From: Diplosphaera chodatii
Taxonomy: Eukaryota; Chlorophyta; Trebouxiophyceae; Prasiolales; Stichococcaceae
Assembly: GCA_032358165.1 (NCBI GenBank)
Contig: JAALGY010000023.1
Span: 2,790,001-2,854,000 of the forward strand
DNA length: 64,000 nucleotides
Direction: 5' to 3'
Part shown: one piece after another, positions 34,701 through 45,854 of the stretch
How the letters are laid out: the number at the start of each line of letters is the position of its first letter
How positions within the stretch are numbered: the stretch's first letter is position 1
Notes under the pieces: model-generated
What the model saw: only the letters and a program-made list of their open reading frames with translations
Told to the model about the DNA's origin: nothing
Database searches by the model: none
Made by a program: the position numbers and the translations under genes

Positions 34701-36089
34701 GCCGCACACGTCCCATGGCGGGGCCGACTGACAACAAGGCAGATGGCAAGCTTCAGCAAACGCTTCAGCTGCCCCTCTGCCGGGCGACAGCGCAGCAGCC
34801 GAAGAGCAGGAGGGACCCACCTCCAGGAGGCGCAGCAGGCGGCGCTCCTCAGCGTCCAGGCGCAGCGGGATGTACTTGGCGCGCTCCGACAGGCGCGCCG
34901 GGCCCCCAGTGGCCGCTCGCCCGTTCTCGAGCTCCATGGACTCCGCACCGTCATGCTGCATCGGGTCCCTTTCAAGAGTAGGGACATTTGAAGGTGCCAG
35001 ACGGTGGCTGCATGCTGTGCATGCTCTGCTGCAGCTGCATACACGACCATCAGACGCTTCATGCGGACGCACCTCTGAGTCCGAGGCCACGCTGTTGTCC
35101 TCGCTGCGGAGGCGCTTGGCCTCTGACTCCTGGCTGTCTGTGTCCGGCAGCGCTGCCTGCGGTATTTCACATAACCACCATGAAACCACCCCACTGTCAG
35201 CGTTGTCACGCGACAACAGCACGTCAAAACCCACACATGTGATTGCAGCGCCTGCTGACCTGTGTCGAGCTGCGCTTGGCGCGCTCGCTGTCTGAGCTGG
35301 GGTTCTGCAGCGCCGCAAAGGCAGACGCCTCACTGGCGGTCTCCTGCAGCCGCTCCCGCAGCTTTGAAAGCGCATCAAGCGCCGCTGCACCGATGTCTGG
35401 AGGACCAATCGCTGTGGTCGGGCCTGCGGCAGCATCTGTGGGGCGGGTGCTGTCTGGCATTGCTGTGCCACCGCCACCGCCGCCGCCATCTGCGCTGCCA
35501 CCGGCTGCTGAGCTGCGCAGGGCCGAGATCACCTGGGACAGCAATCCGTCCAGCGTGGTACTGTGCTGCACCAGCGCATCGGCATCGGCTGCTTTGGCTG
35601 CTGCATACTCTGCAATCTGCTGCTGTGCTACCGCCAGCCTCTGAGCGGCATCCTGCGCCTCTGCCTCCGCCTTCAGCCGGGCAGCGTGATGAGCTGCAGC
35701 AGCAGGTGCAAAAGCAGATGAATGAAACAGTGAGTGTGTTAGGCATGCAGCCCTGCCATGCACGAAAATGACATGTTCCACCCAGGGGCGCCGCGACAGG
35801 GCTGCCTGGCACGCTCGAGTGTACGTCCTCTCCGCAGGTTGCAAGTAGGGACTGCCATAGCCACTCATATGACAGTGTCATCCATGATCGACTGCTATGC
35901 TGTATGACTGCATCGTCCACCTTCTGCTGCATCTGCATCGGCGACCGGCGCCGCCTGGGTTTCCTGGCCCGGCTGCTGTGGTGGCACGTCGTCCGCTTCA
36001 GCATCCAGCACCGCTGCAAGCGCCGGGTTCGCCGGGCTCGGAGTCGGGCTCATGTTCAATATGTTCAGCGATGCAATCCGGCGAAGCAT
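31773..36089 (-). CDS. DUF2009 family protein with coiled-coil N-terminal extension
   Basis: A conserved plant/algal protein of unknown function (Pfam DUF2009). The ATG at 36089 gives MLRRIASLNILNMSPTPSP. An Ala/Gln coiled-coil-like exon follows (about 35262-35700: AQDAAQRLAVAQQQIAEYAA, then a seven-Gly run). A Ser/Glu-rich exon comes next, and an in-phase CAG/GCA junction links them. The DUF2009 core begins YIPLRLDAEERRLLRLLE (about 34830). It continues LSVSEYTDKVDILSW, ICAILCGLVIAQDYRRGQ, FRIMNPDRMRSTYGMLIYML, EEEILQCLYSIGDNNSYLVF, SLAISMGRGGARLSHGHQ, WVGSAVVHLGDHNVPNALHF, PRILNPVVLVVDSL, DFFRHAFDGSGADNFFDAG and GSCIDGRLTSAWNWCSQIEK. The last exon ends YSFDGDLGK then TGA. These blocks match the plant family in order and wording. 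About 16 exons. Function unknown; no catalytic motif recognised. Confidence 0.9.
34659..34693. repeat. 15-bp tandem duplication at a splice acceptor
   Basis: CATGCGCACAAACCC occurs twice in tandem (34659-34688), plus five bases of a third copy. On the minus strand the repeat runs straight into the CAG acceptor of the DUF2009 exon starting AALSVSEYTDK. It adds five codons in frame (MGFVR twice). Confidence 0.85.
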
Positions 36090-36401
36090 CGCTTTCAACA
36101 CATCCTGCGGATACGTTGTGGCTTTTGCTGACGCCAAGCAAACCGTCCAGTGCGATCCCAACTACCACAGATATAGTGCTGTGTCTAAGCTGGACGTCCA
36201 CTGATTGCAGAATGGCAATGGCGAAGAAGCGGGTGGCAAACAGGACGCAAGGTTGAACCCATGTCAGGGGGCTAATGAAATCCTCGTAATCCCCGCGTTC
36301 AATGGAAACCCAAGGCCTCGCGAGCACCACAGTACCGTTGCACACGCGAAGTCAAACCAGGTGAAATAGCACGGCACAAGCTCACATTGAGTAATCGCAC
36401 C
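36090..36401. promoter_or_regulatory. 312-base bidirectional promoter, DUF2009 and UER1
   Basis: The shortest divergent spacer in the window, separating the ATG at 36089 (minus) from that at 36402 (plus). No TATA-like element convincingly placed. Confidence 0.5.
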
Positions 36402-38440
36402 ATGGTCGCCACAAACGGCGCCGCATCTGACAACAAGAAATTCCTAATCTTTGGTAAGACCGGTTGGATTGGCGGCCTGCTGGGCGACCTGCTCAAGGAG
36501 CAAGGAGGTCAGTCCCTTGCGTGCATCTGGAATACGCTGTCATGGATGCAAGGCAGCCTGCTGGGGCTGCCCTGTTGCTCTGGACCGTTGCATGTAACAG
36601 GCTTGCAGTTGGTGACGCCTGCCTTTTGCTGGTCAAACGGCACGCCTCGTACGCATTGCAGTGGACTATGAGTATGCCAGTGCGCGCCTGGAGGATCGCG
36701 CGGCGGTCGCGGCTGACATCGACCGGGTACGGCTGCCTGATGCAAGCTGTTGTACAAGCTATCGGTGCCAACGCGTGCGTTGCATGCGCAGGATGTGTAA
36801 CATGCAGGAGCGCTTTGCACGCATCTCCGGTGCCATGCGGGCATGATCCGCAAAGCTACACGCAGTGAATGCTATGATTTGCCTGGCTCTGTTGCGCAGG
36901 CCAAGCCCACACATGTCCTGAATGCAGCAGGCCTCACCGGCCGGCCGAACGTCGACTGGTGTGAGGATCACAAGGTGCAGACCTGCAGCACGTGTGCATG
37001 CGTGGCCGCCACGCCGAGGTCATGTGAATATCGAGCTGACAAATGAGTGGTGATCCATGCTCCCTTGCAGATCGAGGTGATTCGTGCCAACGTGATTGGC
37101 ACGCTGAACCTGGCGGACGTGACCAACGAGAAGGGCATCCACCTCACGGTGTATGCCACTGGCTGCATCTTCCACTACGACAAGGACTTCCCCCAGGACA
37201 GCGGCAAGGGCTTCACAGAGGATGACACGCCCAACTTCACCGGCTCCTACTACTCAAAGACGAAGGTGAGACACGTGTATGTGCATGTCATGACAGTCTG
37301 GTACCACAAGCCAGCGCGACGTGCATTGGCCAGAAATAATCGGCGGCAGAAGTACGGCTGCGAACGGCAGGCTGCTGGCACGCTTAACCAGCACAAAGGA
37401 TCAAGTTGCATGCAGGCACTAGTTGAGGGCCTTCTGAAGGAGTTCCCCAACACGCTGGTGCTGCGCGTGCGGATGCCCATCGTGGCAGACCTCACATACC
37501 CACGCAACTTCATCACCAAGATCATCAAATACGACCGGGTGCGCCCAACTGCACCAAGCAATGTTGTTCGGTGGCAACAACGATTCGCTGCAACAGCGTC
37601 GCGCTGCAGGTTGCAGACAACCGCAGGCAAATGTGTCGATCCTATGGTTGCAGATCATCAACATCCCCAACTCGATGACAGTGCTGCCGGAGCTGCTGCC
37701 GCTGTCCATCAAGATGGTAAACCTGCAATTCATTTGATGCAGTGAAGACAGATGCCCATCATCCATCCTGTTCTTGCATGCTGCTTCCCTGCGCTGGTTT
37801 TTTAGAATGGCATCCCGTGTGTGCAAACCTGTGTGACGTCTCACGCTGTCCTAACATGCAACGATATTTGATCTCCAGGCGGAGCGGAAGCTGACCGGCA
37901 TCATGAACTACACCAACCCGGGCGCAGTCAGCCACAACGAGATCCTGCAGATGTACAAGGACCACATCGACCCCGAGTTCACCTGGAAGAATTTCACCGT
38001 TGAGGAGCAGGCCAAGGTCATCGTCGCGCCGCGCTCTAACAACCTGCTGGACACCAAGCGGGTGTGCTTTAAATGGACCTCCTTGATCTTTACCATGTCG
38101 TTGATTGCCTTTCTGTAGGCAGAGGCACGCAGTCGCCAGATGTGAGTGCTCAAGGTCGCGTATTTTTCTGGCATGCAGATCGAGGGCGAGTTCCCAGAGC
38201 TGCTGGACATCAAGGCGTCGCTTATCAAGTACGTGTTTGAGCCCAACGCAGCCAAGAAGGACGAGGTGCGGGGTTCATGGCTATGCATGCACCAGATAGC
38301 GAGAATTCTTCACACGTGATATGCTCTGCAAGGCTGTCTGTATTCTGAGAGGCGGTCAAAATGAGCTGCTCAGATCCAACAATGTGTCTGGGCATGTCCG
38401 ACAGGTGGTCAAGGCAGTGAAGGAGATGCGCGGCCGCTAA
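36402..38440 (+). CDS. UER1: UDP-rhamnose synthase, 3,5-epimerase/4-reductase (UER1 type)
   Basis: Bifunctional enzyme converting UDP-4-keto-6-deoxyglucose to UDP-L-rhamnose, an extended short-chain dehydrogenase/reductase in the cytosol. The ATG at 36402 begins MVATNGAASDNKKFLIFG, followed by the nucleotide-binding glycine motif in GKTGWIGGLLGDLLKEQG. Further exons: YEYASARLEDRAAVAADIDR; KPTHVLNAAGLTGRPNVDWC (about 36900-36975); VIRANVIGTLNLADV, YATGCIFHYD and the catalytic YxxxK in SYYSKTK (37071-37265). Then LVLRVRMPIVADLTYPRNFI, IINIPNSMTVLPELLPLSIK, GIMNYTNPGAVSHNEILQMY, EEQAKVIVAPRSNN, and a tail ending VKEMRGR then TAA. About nine exons. Length and motifs match Arabidopsis UER1 and the C-terminal half of RHM enzymes. 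No dehydratase domain is attached, so the first step must be encoded elsewhere. Confidence 0.95.
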
Positions 38441-38795
38441 ACAGAGACCAGCCAACGGCCACCAAAGGTCCACACAGGAGTGCGGTCAACACCGCACAAA
38501 GCGCACTGTGCGAGGCAGATGGTTCGTGTGACGATAGACCAGGACACTGAGCATCAAGCACTGTGGCTCACTGTAGCATGGTTGATCATTTCATGCTGTT
38601 TCTGTAGATGCCTCGGTCTTACATGATGCCTGATTGCAGACTTTGTATGCTATCCTAGGCAACTGCTCTGGTTGCAACTGAGCAGCATCCGTTCAAACGT
38701 CGTGACTTGCTACGAAGCTGGCACCTCAAACACAGTGCTGTGTGGGGTTATCAAGCTACCGTACGCACATCTGCTGCAAGCCAAATTGCAGCCTT
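38441..38795. other. Convergent spacer, UER1 / peroxiredoxin
   Basis: 355 bases, non-coding, holding both 3' ends; the TTACA inside it is listed separately. Confidence 0.5.
38619..38623 (-). terminator. TGTAA polyadenylation signal candidate, peroxiredoxin
   Basis: TTACA on the plus strand, so TGTAA on the transcript, 173 bases past the peroxiredoxin stop. Position only. Confidence 0.3.
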
Positions 38796-40390
38796 TCAGG
38801 CAGTTTGCGGTGGCTCTGGTGTCAGGCGCAGGTACCCCTTCCCACTTGGCAGCTCTGCCGTCTTCCAGCCCTTCGGAAACTGCATCAGGAGCAGCTGTCG
38901 TCAGCATCGTGCACCACACATTTGGGCCATCCTACAAAACAATTTCCATATACGCTGCACAGCAGTGCCACCAGCCATGCAGGAGCAGGGGCACCTTGTC
39001 CTTGGCGGCCTCATCAGAGATGGTTGGCACAATCACGACGTCCTGACCATGGTCCCAGTTGACGGGTGTCGCAACGCTGTGCTTTGCTGTGAGCTGCAGC
39101 GAGTCGATCACGCGCAGGATCTGCACGTGCATCACAGCGGCTGCTTGGTCCGACAAGACTAGCCAGTGGAGCCTGAACAATCCAGATGAACACACGGGTA
39201 CAGCACATTGTTATCAAAGCGACCAGCACAGGCTGCAGTCGCTCAATGCCGGCATCTGGTTATACCTCCCGGAAGTTGCGGCCGGTGGTCGCGGGGTACA
39301 GGATGCTCAGCTTCAGCTTCTTGTCTGGACCCACGACAAACACGGCCCGTGCGGACAGCTGCACCCCAGTAGGAGTGTTTCGTCAGTGGTTCATGCACGT
39401 GCAGATGAGCAAGGGAATGTCGAAGGACTTGGCAGCAGTGCTCACCGGCATGCCGGCCTTGTCCTTCTCATCAGGGTCCAGGCCGCCATAGCTGCAGTGG
39501 CAACCCGGGGTTCAGCAGGACAGCAGGCTGCATAGGATGGTGGGTGACTGCTGTATTCAGGCAGTGACTGCATCACGACTCACAGTGTGGCGATGTCCTT
39601 GTTCAGGTCTGCAATGATAGGGTAGTCGACCTTGCTGTCGGGTGTGTATGCCTCAATATCCTTGATCCACCTGGCAACACAGTGCAAGTTGCAGACCGGT
39701 GGGTGTCATGTGGCTGGTGTACGTCGCACCACCGACCAGGGACATGCGTGAGGCACGGTGTGCACGACGAGCATACATTTGCAGCACTGCACTGTCCTGC
39801 AAGCGCGCCGCACCCGCTGTGGCTCTCAGTGGTGTTTGATGACAGCGCCAGCACCTTCACTCCGCGCTTGGCAAACTCTGGCAGCAGCTTGCCCACCTCG
39901 CCCAGCTCCGTCGTGCACACCTATCCACCGCGTAGTTGCAATGGCTGCTATGCACAGTATGCTGGCACCTCTGTTGCGGTCGGCATGCGACTTGAGCAGG
40001 ACTACAGGCAGCGGCAGGACCCAGCGCAGCAGCGCACCGGGGTGAAATCCTGTGGGTGGCTGAACAGGATGGCCCAGCTGCCATCGATGTGCTTGTGGAA
40101 GCTGCAGCGGACATCCCGAGGGTGCTGTCGGCAGCTGGCATTTAGCCCTGACACGAGGGCATCAGCACTGCAGATCGGTACACATGGTTGGGAAGCACCA
40201 GTGCTCACTTGATCTCCCCATGCGTAGAGTCAGCTGTGAAGTCCTGCAGCAGGAAGCAGTCACCGGGTGATGACTCTGCTAGGGCGGCGCGACAGCCATC
40301 TACTCAGCATCAGACTGAGACCACGAGGTATTTGTATCATGCAGGCCGGCATAGCACCGGCACAGTCTCGCCCAGCAGCGGAGCCGGCAT
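38796..40390 (-). CDS. 1-Cys peroxiredoxin (PRDX6 type)
   Basis: Thiol peroxidase reducing H2O2 and organic hydroperoxides. The ATG at 40390 starts [11 protein letters not shown], then [12 protein letters not shown] (about 40215-40250) and [19 protein letters not shown]. The next exon gives the peroxidatic Cys in [20 protein letters not shown] (about 39850-39920) and [12 protein letters not shown]. Later exons: [75 protein letters not shown] and [20 protein letters not shown]. The final exon reads [20 protein letters not shown] and ends PPQTA then TGA. The C-terminal block is specific to PRDX6/1-Cys enzymes, and no resolving-Cys motif follows. No clear targeting peptide, so cytosol or nucleus is likely. 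About eight exons. Confidence 0.94.
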
Positions 40391-41183
40391 GTTGACGAAT
40401 GACTAGCTGAACCTGCAGCTGAGCCAAACAGCACCGAGATCAACATTTAGGAACTTCTTAGATTGTCGACTCATGCATGAAGCCAGGCCGTGCACGCTTG
40501 CGATGAGGATCAACAACGCGTCGCGAGCTGCAACGCATGCAATGCATGCCACAACGCCGTAGCTGCAAGGAGTGCACCTGCGGTGTGAAACCGACTTCAC
40601 AGCAGACGTCAAGCCGTGCCTGCAGTGCGGATTGGACTGCCGCACGTTGCTAAGCAGTAGGTGATCTTGTGCTTTACAGATGCGCCAGGCCAAAGCAGTG
40701 TGGTGCGGCAACAGGCTGCGGCATCCTGCCATCTGATCACGGTCCCGTGAAGAGAAGAACACGTGCCAGGGTGGAGACTCCAGCGGAGAACCAGAGGGGC
40801 CGACATATGTCACAATCCTCGTCACGAGAGCATGGGAAGCCAGGTGCATGCACCAGTTTCAAAGCCACAATCGCCACAGCAGCTGCATTTGATCGCATTG
40901 CAACCATCTCTTTGATCTACTGCTCCACTCGTTGGTGCACAAGACCGACGTTGCCACAACGCCTATTTCGTGATACTGCACCCCACCGATCAGGTAGTTT
41001 CAAGACCAACATATGTGTGCTTTGCTGCGCGTTAGAGCGCTGATACCTATCTGCATGTGACTGCCATTGTTGCAGAAGCAATCACATATACCAGATCACT
41101 TGTAAGCATGCGATGTCACTTCCATGCATGCACCTCCTCTACTCTGCTGCACTGCAGCGCCGGCGCGCAAGTGCACAGCAGCG
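40391..41183. promoter_or_regulatory. Divergent promoter region, peroxiredoxin and DNA 3'-phosphatase
   Basis: A 793-base spacer between divergent starts. Short ORFs only; no element or coding region recognised. Confidence 0.35.
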
Positions 41184-43271
41184 ATGGGCAAACGCAAAGC
41201 CAAGCCTGAGACGAGCGACGAGTTCATCGATGATGGCGATGAGGAGGACGACGCTGACTTTGCTGTTGATGAGAAGCCCAAGAAACGCAAGACACCAGCC
41301 AAGAAAGGCAAACCAGAGGCATCAGAGGCATCGGACAGCCCGAAGAAGAAGCGGGCTCCGCCGCCTCCAAAAGTGACGGAGCCCCAGACGCAGCCGGACG
41401 GTTTCGTATTGCACCCGCCTTCGCTCATCTACAGGTGCAGTTGTATGGGCAGGCCATGTATAACCCTATGATATGCAGGCAGCACTTAACACTGTTCCAG
41501 TTCTTGCACTGGTACTCCTGCAGGATCGCAGACAGCACGCCGGCAGAGCGCATTGCAGCGTTCGACCTGGTGAGACAATATGACGGTGTGTTCGGCATTT
41601 CTTCTGCATGCACAGGCAGTGACCTCTCTACTCTGCCAGCCACAGTGCTGTACTACCGCAGGATGGTACGCTGGTGGTAACAAACAGCGGGCTCGACTTT
41701 GCCAGAGATGCCAAAGATTGGAAGTTTATCAACGGCAAAGTCAAGGAAGTGGTGCAGCGGTACCACAAGGATGGCTACAAAGTCGTCATCTTCAGGTGTG
41801 GCGGTGCTTGCAGCCGCATGCAGGCGCAGCAGCACAGCTGTACATGCTGGAATGTGCCAATGCGCATCGAGGTTTCTAGTTCTTGACCAGTCTAGCCTGC
41901 CATGCTGCAGCAACCAGGGCGGGGTGAAGTCGGCTCTGGCTGGCAAAGGCTCTGAGAATGTGCGGGGGCGCATCGGTGCGGTTATCGAGAAGGTATGGAC
42001 GTGATGGTGGCATCATCGAGCTGGCCTGCTGTGAGAAACCGTGTGAGAGTTGACACTTCCCCAGCACAAACCTACCGCATGCACAGAGCTGTGCCCCTCA
42101 CCTGTGCAGCTGGATGTCCCAGCGTCAGCCTTTATGGCAACACAGAAGGACGAGATGCGCAAGCCGGACATTGGCATGTGGGAGTTCTTTGTGCGTGAGG
42201 GCAACGGCGGCAAGCAGCCGGGTGTGCCTCTGTGCTGCGCCCGATCATTCAGTGGCATCTTTCAGAGCTGTTGCATCACCTTTGCATGCAACACACCGCG
42301 AATCACGGCAGTCTGTCAACATGCCGAGTCCCTGAGATGCTGCTGCGACACTGCTGCTGCTATGAATGGCAGCCGTCCCTCCGCTGCAGACCTCAAGGAC
42401 AGCTTCTTTGTGGGGGATGCGGCGGGGCGGGATGGCGATAAAGTCGGTGACAGCGACCTGCAGTTTGCCAAAACGATTGGCCTGCCGTTCAGAACACCAG
42501 ACGAGATGTTTGGGTAGGCAGGCGTCTGATCTAGTTGCCCCAGGACATGCGAGCGTGAGCAGTGTCTTGCCTTTGCACCAAGAATATTCAACTGCAGCCT
42601 GGCGTCATAAACCGGCATGCTGATGTGGGTCGAGTTTATGCAGGCCACCAAGCTCGGGTGGTGGCGGCAATGCCACCGGTCCCAATGCAAACCTGGCCAA
42701 CATGTTCTCAGCCTTGGCAGCTCACTACAAAGGTGTTCCACATCTCTTCCCTATCAGGAGATGGCCATTGTCTTGGCAGCTGCGTAAATAGTAGCACAAC
42801 CAATTTGTGACACAACATTAGCAGAGCAACGAGGGGATGACAAGTTGTCACCATTTTTCCTCTGCTGCAGATGACGTCTTTAAGAGTCGCGCGTTCAGGA
42901 ATTCTTCCACAGCAATGGAGGAATGCGAGGAGGAAATCACATCAGAGGCCCAGGCCAAGAAGATGAAGATCAAGGGCATCGGGAAGGGCTCCCAGAAGCT
43001 GGTGCGGATTAGTCTACTTCTGCAGGTGTCTGCTACTACGTACATTATGAGGCATCTACCATAAGCAGCAGATGCTCACCCAGCTTGCAGCTGTGGATTA
43101 TGCCGCTCATACTGTGTGGCTAATTGGTACGTTGCACGTACGCAGATAGGAGAGTTCTTGACGACTGGCAAGGTGTCTGCCCTGGACCCAGAAGTACAGG
43201 CAGCTGAGGCGGCAGCCAAGGCAAAGGTGGCGGAGGAGAAGGCCACTGGCGATGCATTTGCATTCATTTGA
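41184..43271 (+). CDS. DNA 3'-phosphatase (PNKP/ZDP type) fused to helix-hairpin-helix module
   Basis: Removes 3'-phosphates from DNA breaks so they can be repaired. The ATG at 41184 begins MGKRKAKPETSDEF. A nuclear-type acidic then Lys-rich tail follows (EKPKKRKTPAKKGKP). HAD phosphatase motifs run through short exons: motif I split as IAAFDL (about 41523-41571) and DGTLVVTNSGLDFA, with DWKFINGKV; VVIFR joined to NQGGVKSALAGKGSENV; ATQKDEMRKPDIGMWEFF; and motif IV DSFFVGDAAGRDGDK with SDLQFAKTIGLPF (42390-42512). Two more exons add FKSRAFRNSSTAMEE, ITSEAQAKKMKIKGIGKGSQ and IGEFLTTGKVSALDPE, resembling the 8-kDa/HhH domain of DNA polymerase beta and MUS81. The stop is at 43271. No 5'-kinase P-loop, FHA or PARP-type zinc finger is visible. 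The HhH tail probably supplies DNA binding; that is inference. Confidence 0.9.
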
Positions 43272-43444
43272 TGGTGGATTCTATGTTGAGCAGCCACCTT
43301 CAGGTCATGCAACAACTGTCCAGCTCGTGGCATGAACAGCCACTGGCTACAAAGGATCTAGCAGTCAACTCTAGTCTGATGCAGTGGTTTTGTATACGGT
43401 AAATGGAGAACGAAGCAATCCAATATAGTGCAAGCGAACGCTAC

Positions 43445-45168
43445 TCAAGCCTCCTTGCGAGCGTAAACCACATACATGGGGTCCGATGACCCGCCAAACA
43501 GCCCGCCTCCTTTAGACGGGCTGATGTCCTCTGCCTTTGGCGCTGTCCAGCCGCCCGGTACTGAATAGTGGAAATATGCACCAACAATGTAGGCATGTGT
43601 CGAGTCGTCTGTGGCGGTCCACACCGAGATGGCCTTCGTGGGAAAGCACCTAAAACAGATGCAATGGGCTCTCAATGGCGTGAGAAAAAGGTCAAGTCTG
43701 CTGCAGGGCATGCATTGGCTGTACACAATGCACTAACCTGTTGCTGAAAGACATGATCGCCAAGCCGCCCTGGTAACAAACCATCACATATCAGACACTC
43801 TGTTGCAGCAGCACCATTATCACCGCCAGCAACAAGTATGAGTAGGACATCCGCGACTTGCGATGTCCACTTACTGGCTTCAGCACCCTGTGCATCTCCT
43901 TGAACACCTCCAGCGGGCGGCTGAGGTAATCTACCGATACCGCGTTCGTGATCACCTGCGCACATGCTTACCACTGTCACGTCCAGAGGCCTGATGCAGA
44001 TGTTGTAACGTTCACTTGATGATGATGATGAAGCAAAAGACGAGGAGCCCAACGAAACGCACATCATAGGTGTTGTCCTCATAGGGCAGCTTGGGATCCT
44101 TATTTAGGTCCTGCGCGGAATGCAGCAGGTTGCCTGAACTGGCCTTCAGACGCATGCAGGACGACTTGACAGTTACGAATGGATTCTGCGGAGCAGGCAC
44201 TGAAACACCTTTACATCCCAGTCAGTTAGCACGGGGTTCTTCGCAAGCTCGTCCGGGTTCATTCCTGTCCTGTGTGCAAACACAGCACGCCATGAACAAG
44301 CACGCCACGCCACAAATGCGCCTGACAGCCTACCAGCAGTCATGAAGCTATCATCCGTGCGCAGCAGTGCAAGGCCCCTTCTCACCCTGTGATCCTGCCG
44401 GCACTGTAGCCCTTGGGATAGTGGCTCACCCACGACGAGCACATGTCCAGTATCGCCACGTCCTTGCTGCCTGACGGCGGCAATGCCTTCTCATAGTGCC
44501 TGCAGCAGCAGGAGGTTTCTCGCTTTTCTACATCCTGATCTGCCTGATATTGGCACATCATGTTGTCGGCACGCTGGCGCAAATTCTCAGGACTCTGTGA
44601 GTTACCAATGAAGCTGAGTTCAGCTCACTTTGTAAGGGCTGCAATGGCTTTGTCGTCGATATGCGTCACATAGCGCGGCTGCCCATAGAAGAAGGTGTCT
44701 GGCGCCTCATCGAAGCGCTGAAAGTCCTCCGCTGAGAAGGGGAACTCCGCTGGCCATTGGACGCCTTCCAGCACCTGCTGGGGCTTGTCACACGCCCATG
44801 AGATGGCTGGGAGCTGCCTGCTGGGCATAGCGCCCCAGGCTTGACGTGTAGCACACGCAAGCAACTGCCCAATGCAGACGTCTCCAAAGTGCAGGAGACG
44901 TGGTGAAGCTGATGACCTGCTCTACTCTGCTGGCAGCCAAGGCGGTGCTGCTGCCGCCGAACACTGCCATGCTGACAAGGCCTGCGAACCCAGCCTGCAG
45001 TATGTGCCGGCGCGTGTTGGACGGGGACACAGCAGCAGCACTCGCCCCGCTGCTTCTGCCCTTCACTCCTGGATGAGCGTTGCTGAACACTCTGTGACTC
45101 TGCCTCAGGGTGCTGAAACAGCGCTGTGCAGGCAGAGAAACAGCACTAGTGCCGCATAACCGCAACAT
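43445..45168 (-). CDS. SAM-dependent methyltransferase, plastid lumen-type presequence
   Basis: Class I methyltransferase of the type-11 group. The ATG at 45168 (MLRLCGTSAVSLPAQ) opens a Ser/Arg/Ala-rich leader. A twin-arginine segment follows, RRHILQAGFAGLVSMAVFGG then ALAASR, resembling a thylakoid TAT signal. Then WPAEFPFSAEDFQRFDEAPD and FFYGQPRYVTHID (about 44700); motif I VAILDMCSSWVSHYPKGY (about 44395-44460); MNPDELAKNPVL; DPKLPYEDNTYDV; VITNAVSVDYLSRPLEVFKE and MHRVLKP (about 43875-43955); GGLAIMSFSNR; and a last exon AISVWTATDDSTHAYIVGAY to VVYARKEA then TGA. The SSWVSHYP, SVDYLSRP and MSFSNR words match a conserved plant/algal/cyanobacterial group whose substrate I do not know. About eight exons. 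Convergent with the phosphatase gene 173 bases away. Confidence 0.88.
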
Positions 45169-45854
45169 GAGGTGGGGACGACCGCCCTCAGCAACAGATG
45201 ATGCGCCGCGAGCACCTTACAAGCCCTGTAGAAATTCAAGCTGTGTCAACCCGATGACTCCCGCTGGGCAAGCAATGCAGAACATATACCTGCACCTGCT
45301 TGATGGCCACGCCATGCATACATTGCATAGGCTCTCCTCGCCCGATGGCAGTGGCTAGCTACTCTGCAAGTTGACTCATGAATCTCTTGCTGTGTAGTGC
45401 GAGGGTGTGCGACGAACGGCTACAGCCACACACTCGCACTCGGCGACGAGGCGTCTGCAAACGTACAACTAGCGTTCTTTCACACCAAGTGTTCAGGCAC
45501 CGCTGGTGCAGTGTGATCGGCAGGACGGCAACACCTAGGGGAGGATTAGGTGTTCGCTTGACCACTGCATCACGACCCTCCGAAGCCGCAAGAGCGTAAG
45601 CAACGCTCTCCAAAGCTTGTCTACACCATCTTAAAAGCGTTCGCCTTGCAAATCTTGCCAAACTTGGTTTCGGAAGTCAGCTAGATTTTGTGGGCGGTCG
45701 TGAGAAGCCGCCTGCCAGGCTGATAGCACCCGCGGCAGCTACAGACGGCACGGCACGCACGTCAGCCCAGGTATCTGAGCGGCTGGGTGGCATCTGCCGC
45801 AAGCTCGGGGCCATGGACATAGCCTAGCAACCGGCGCTGACGCCGTCTTGGCCC
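45169..45854. promoter_or_regulatory. Divergent promoter region, methyltransferase and HtrA
   Basis: A 686-base spacer between divergent starts. Short ORFs only; no element identified. Confidence 0.35.

Noticed and set aside
34298..35236. 312-residue minus-strand ORF
   Set aside because: It runs through introns of the DUF2009 gene mostly out of the conserved frame. The true exons are in other frames.
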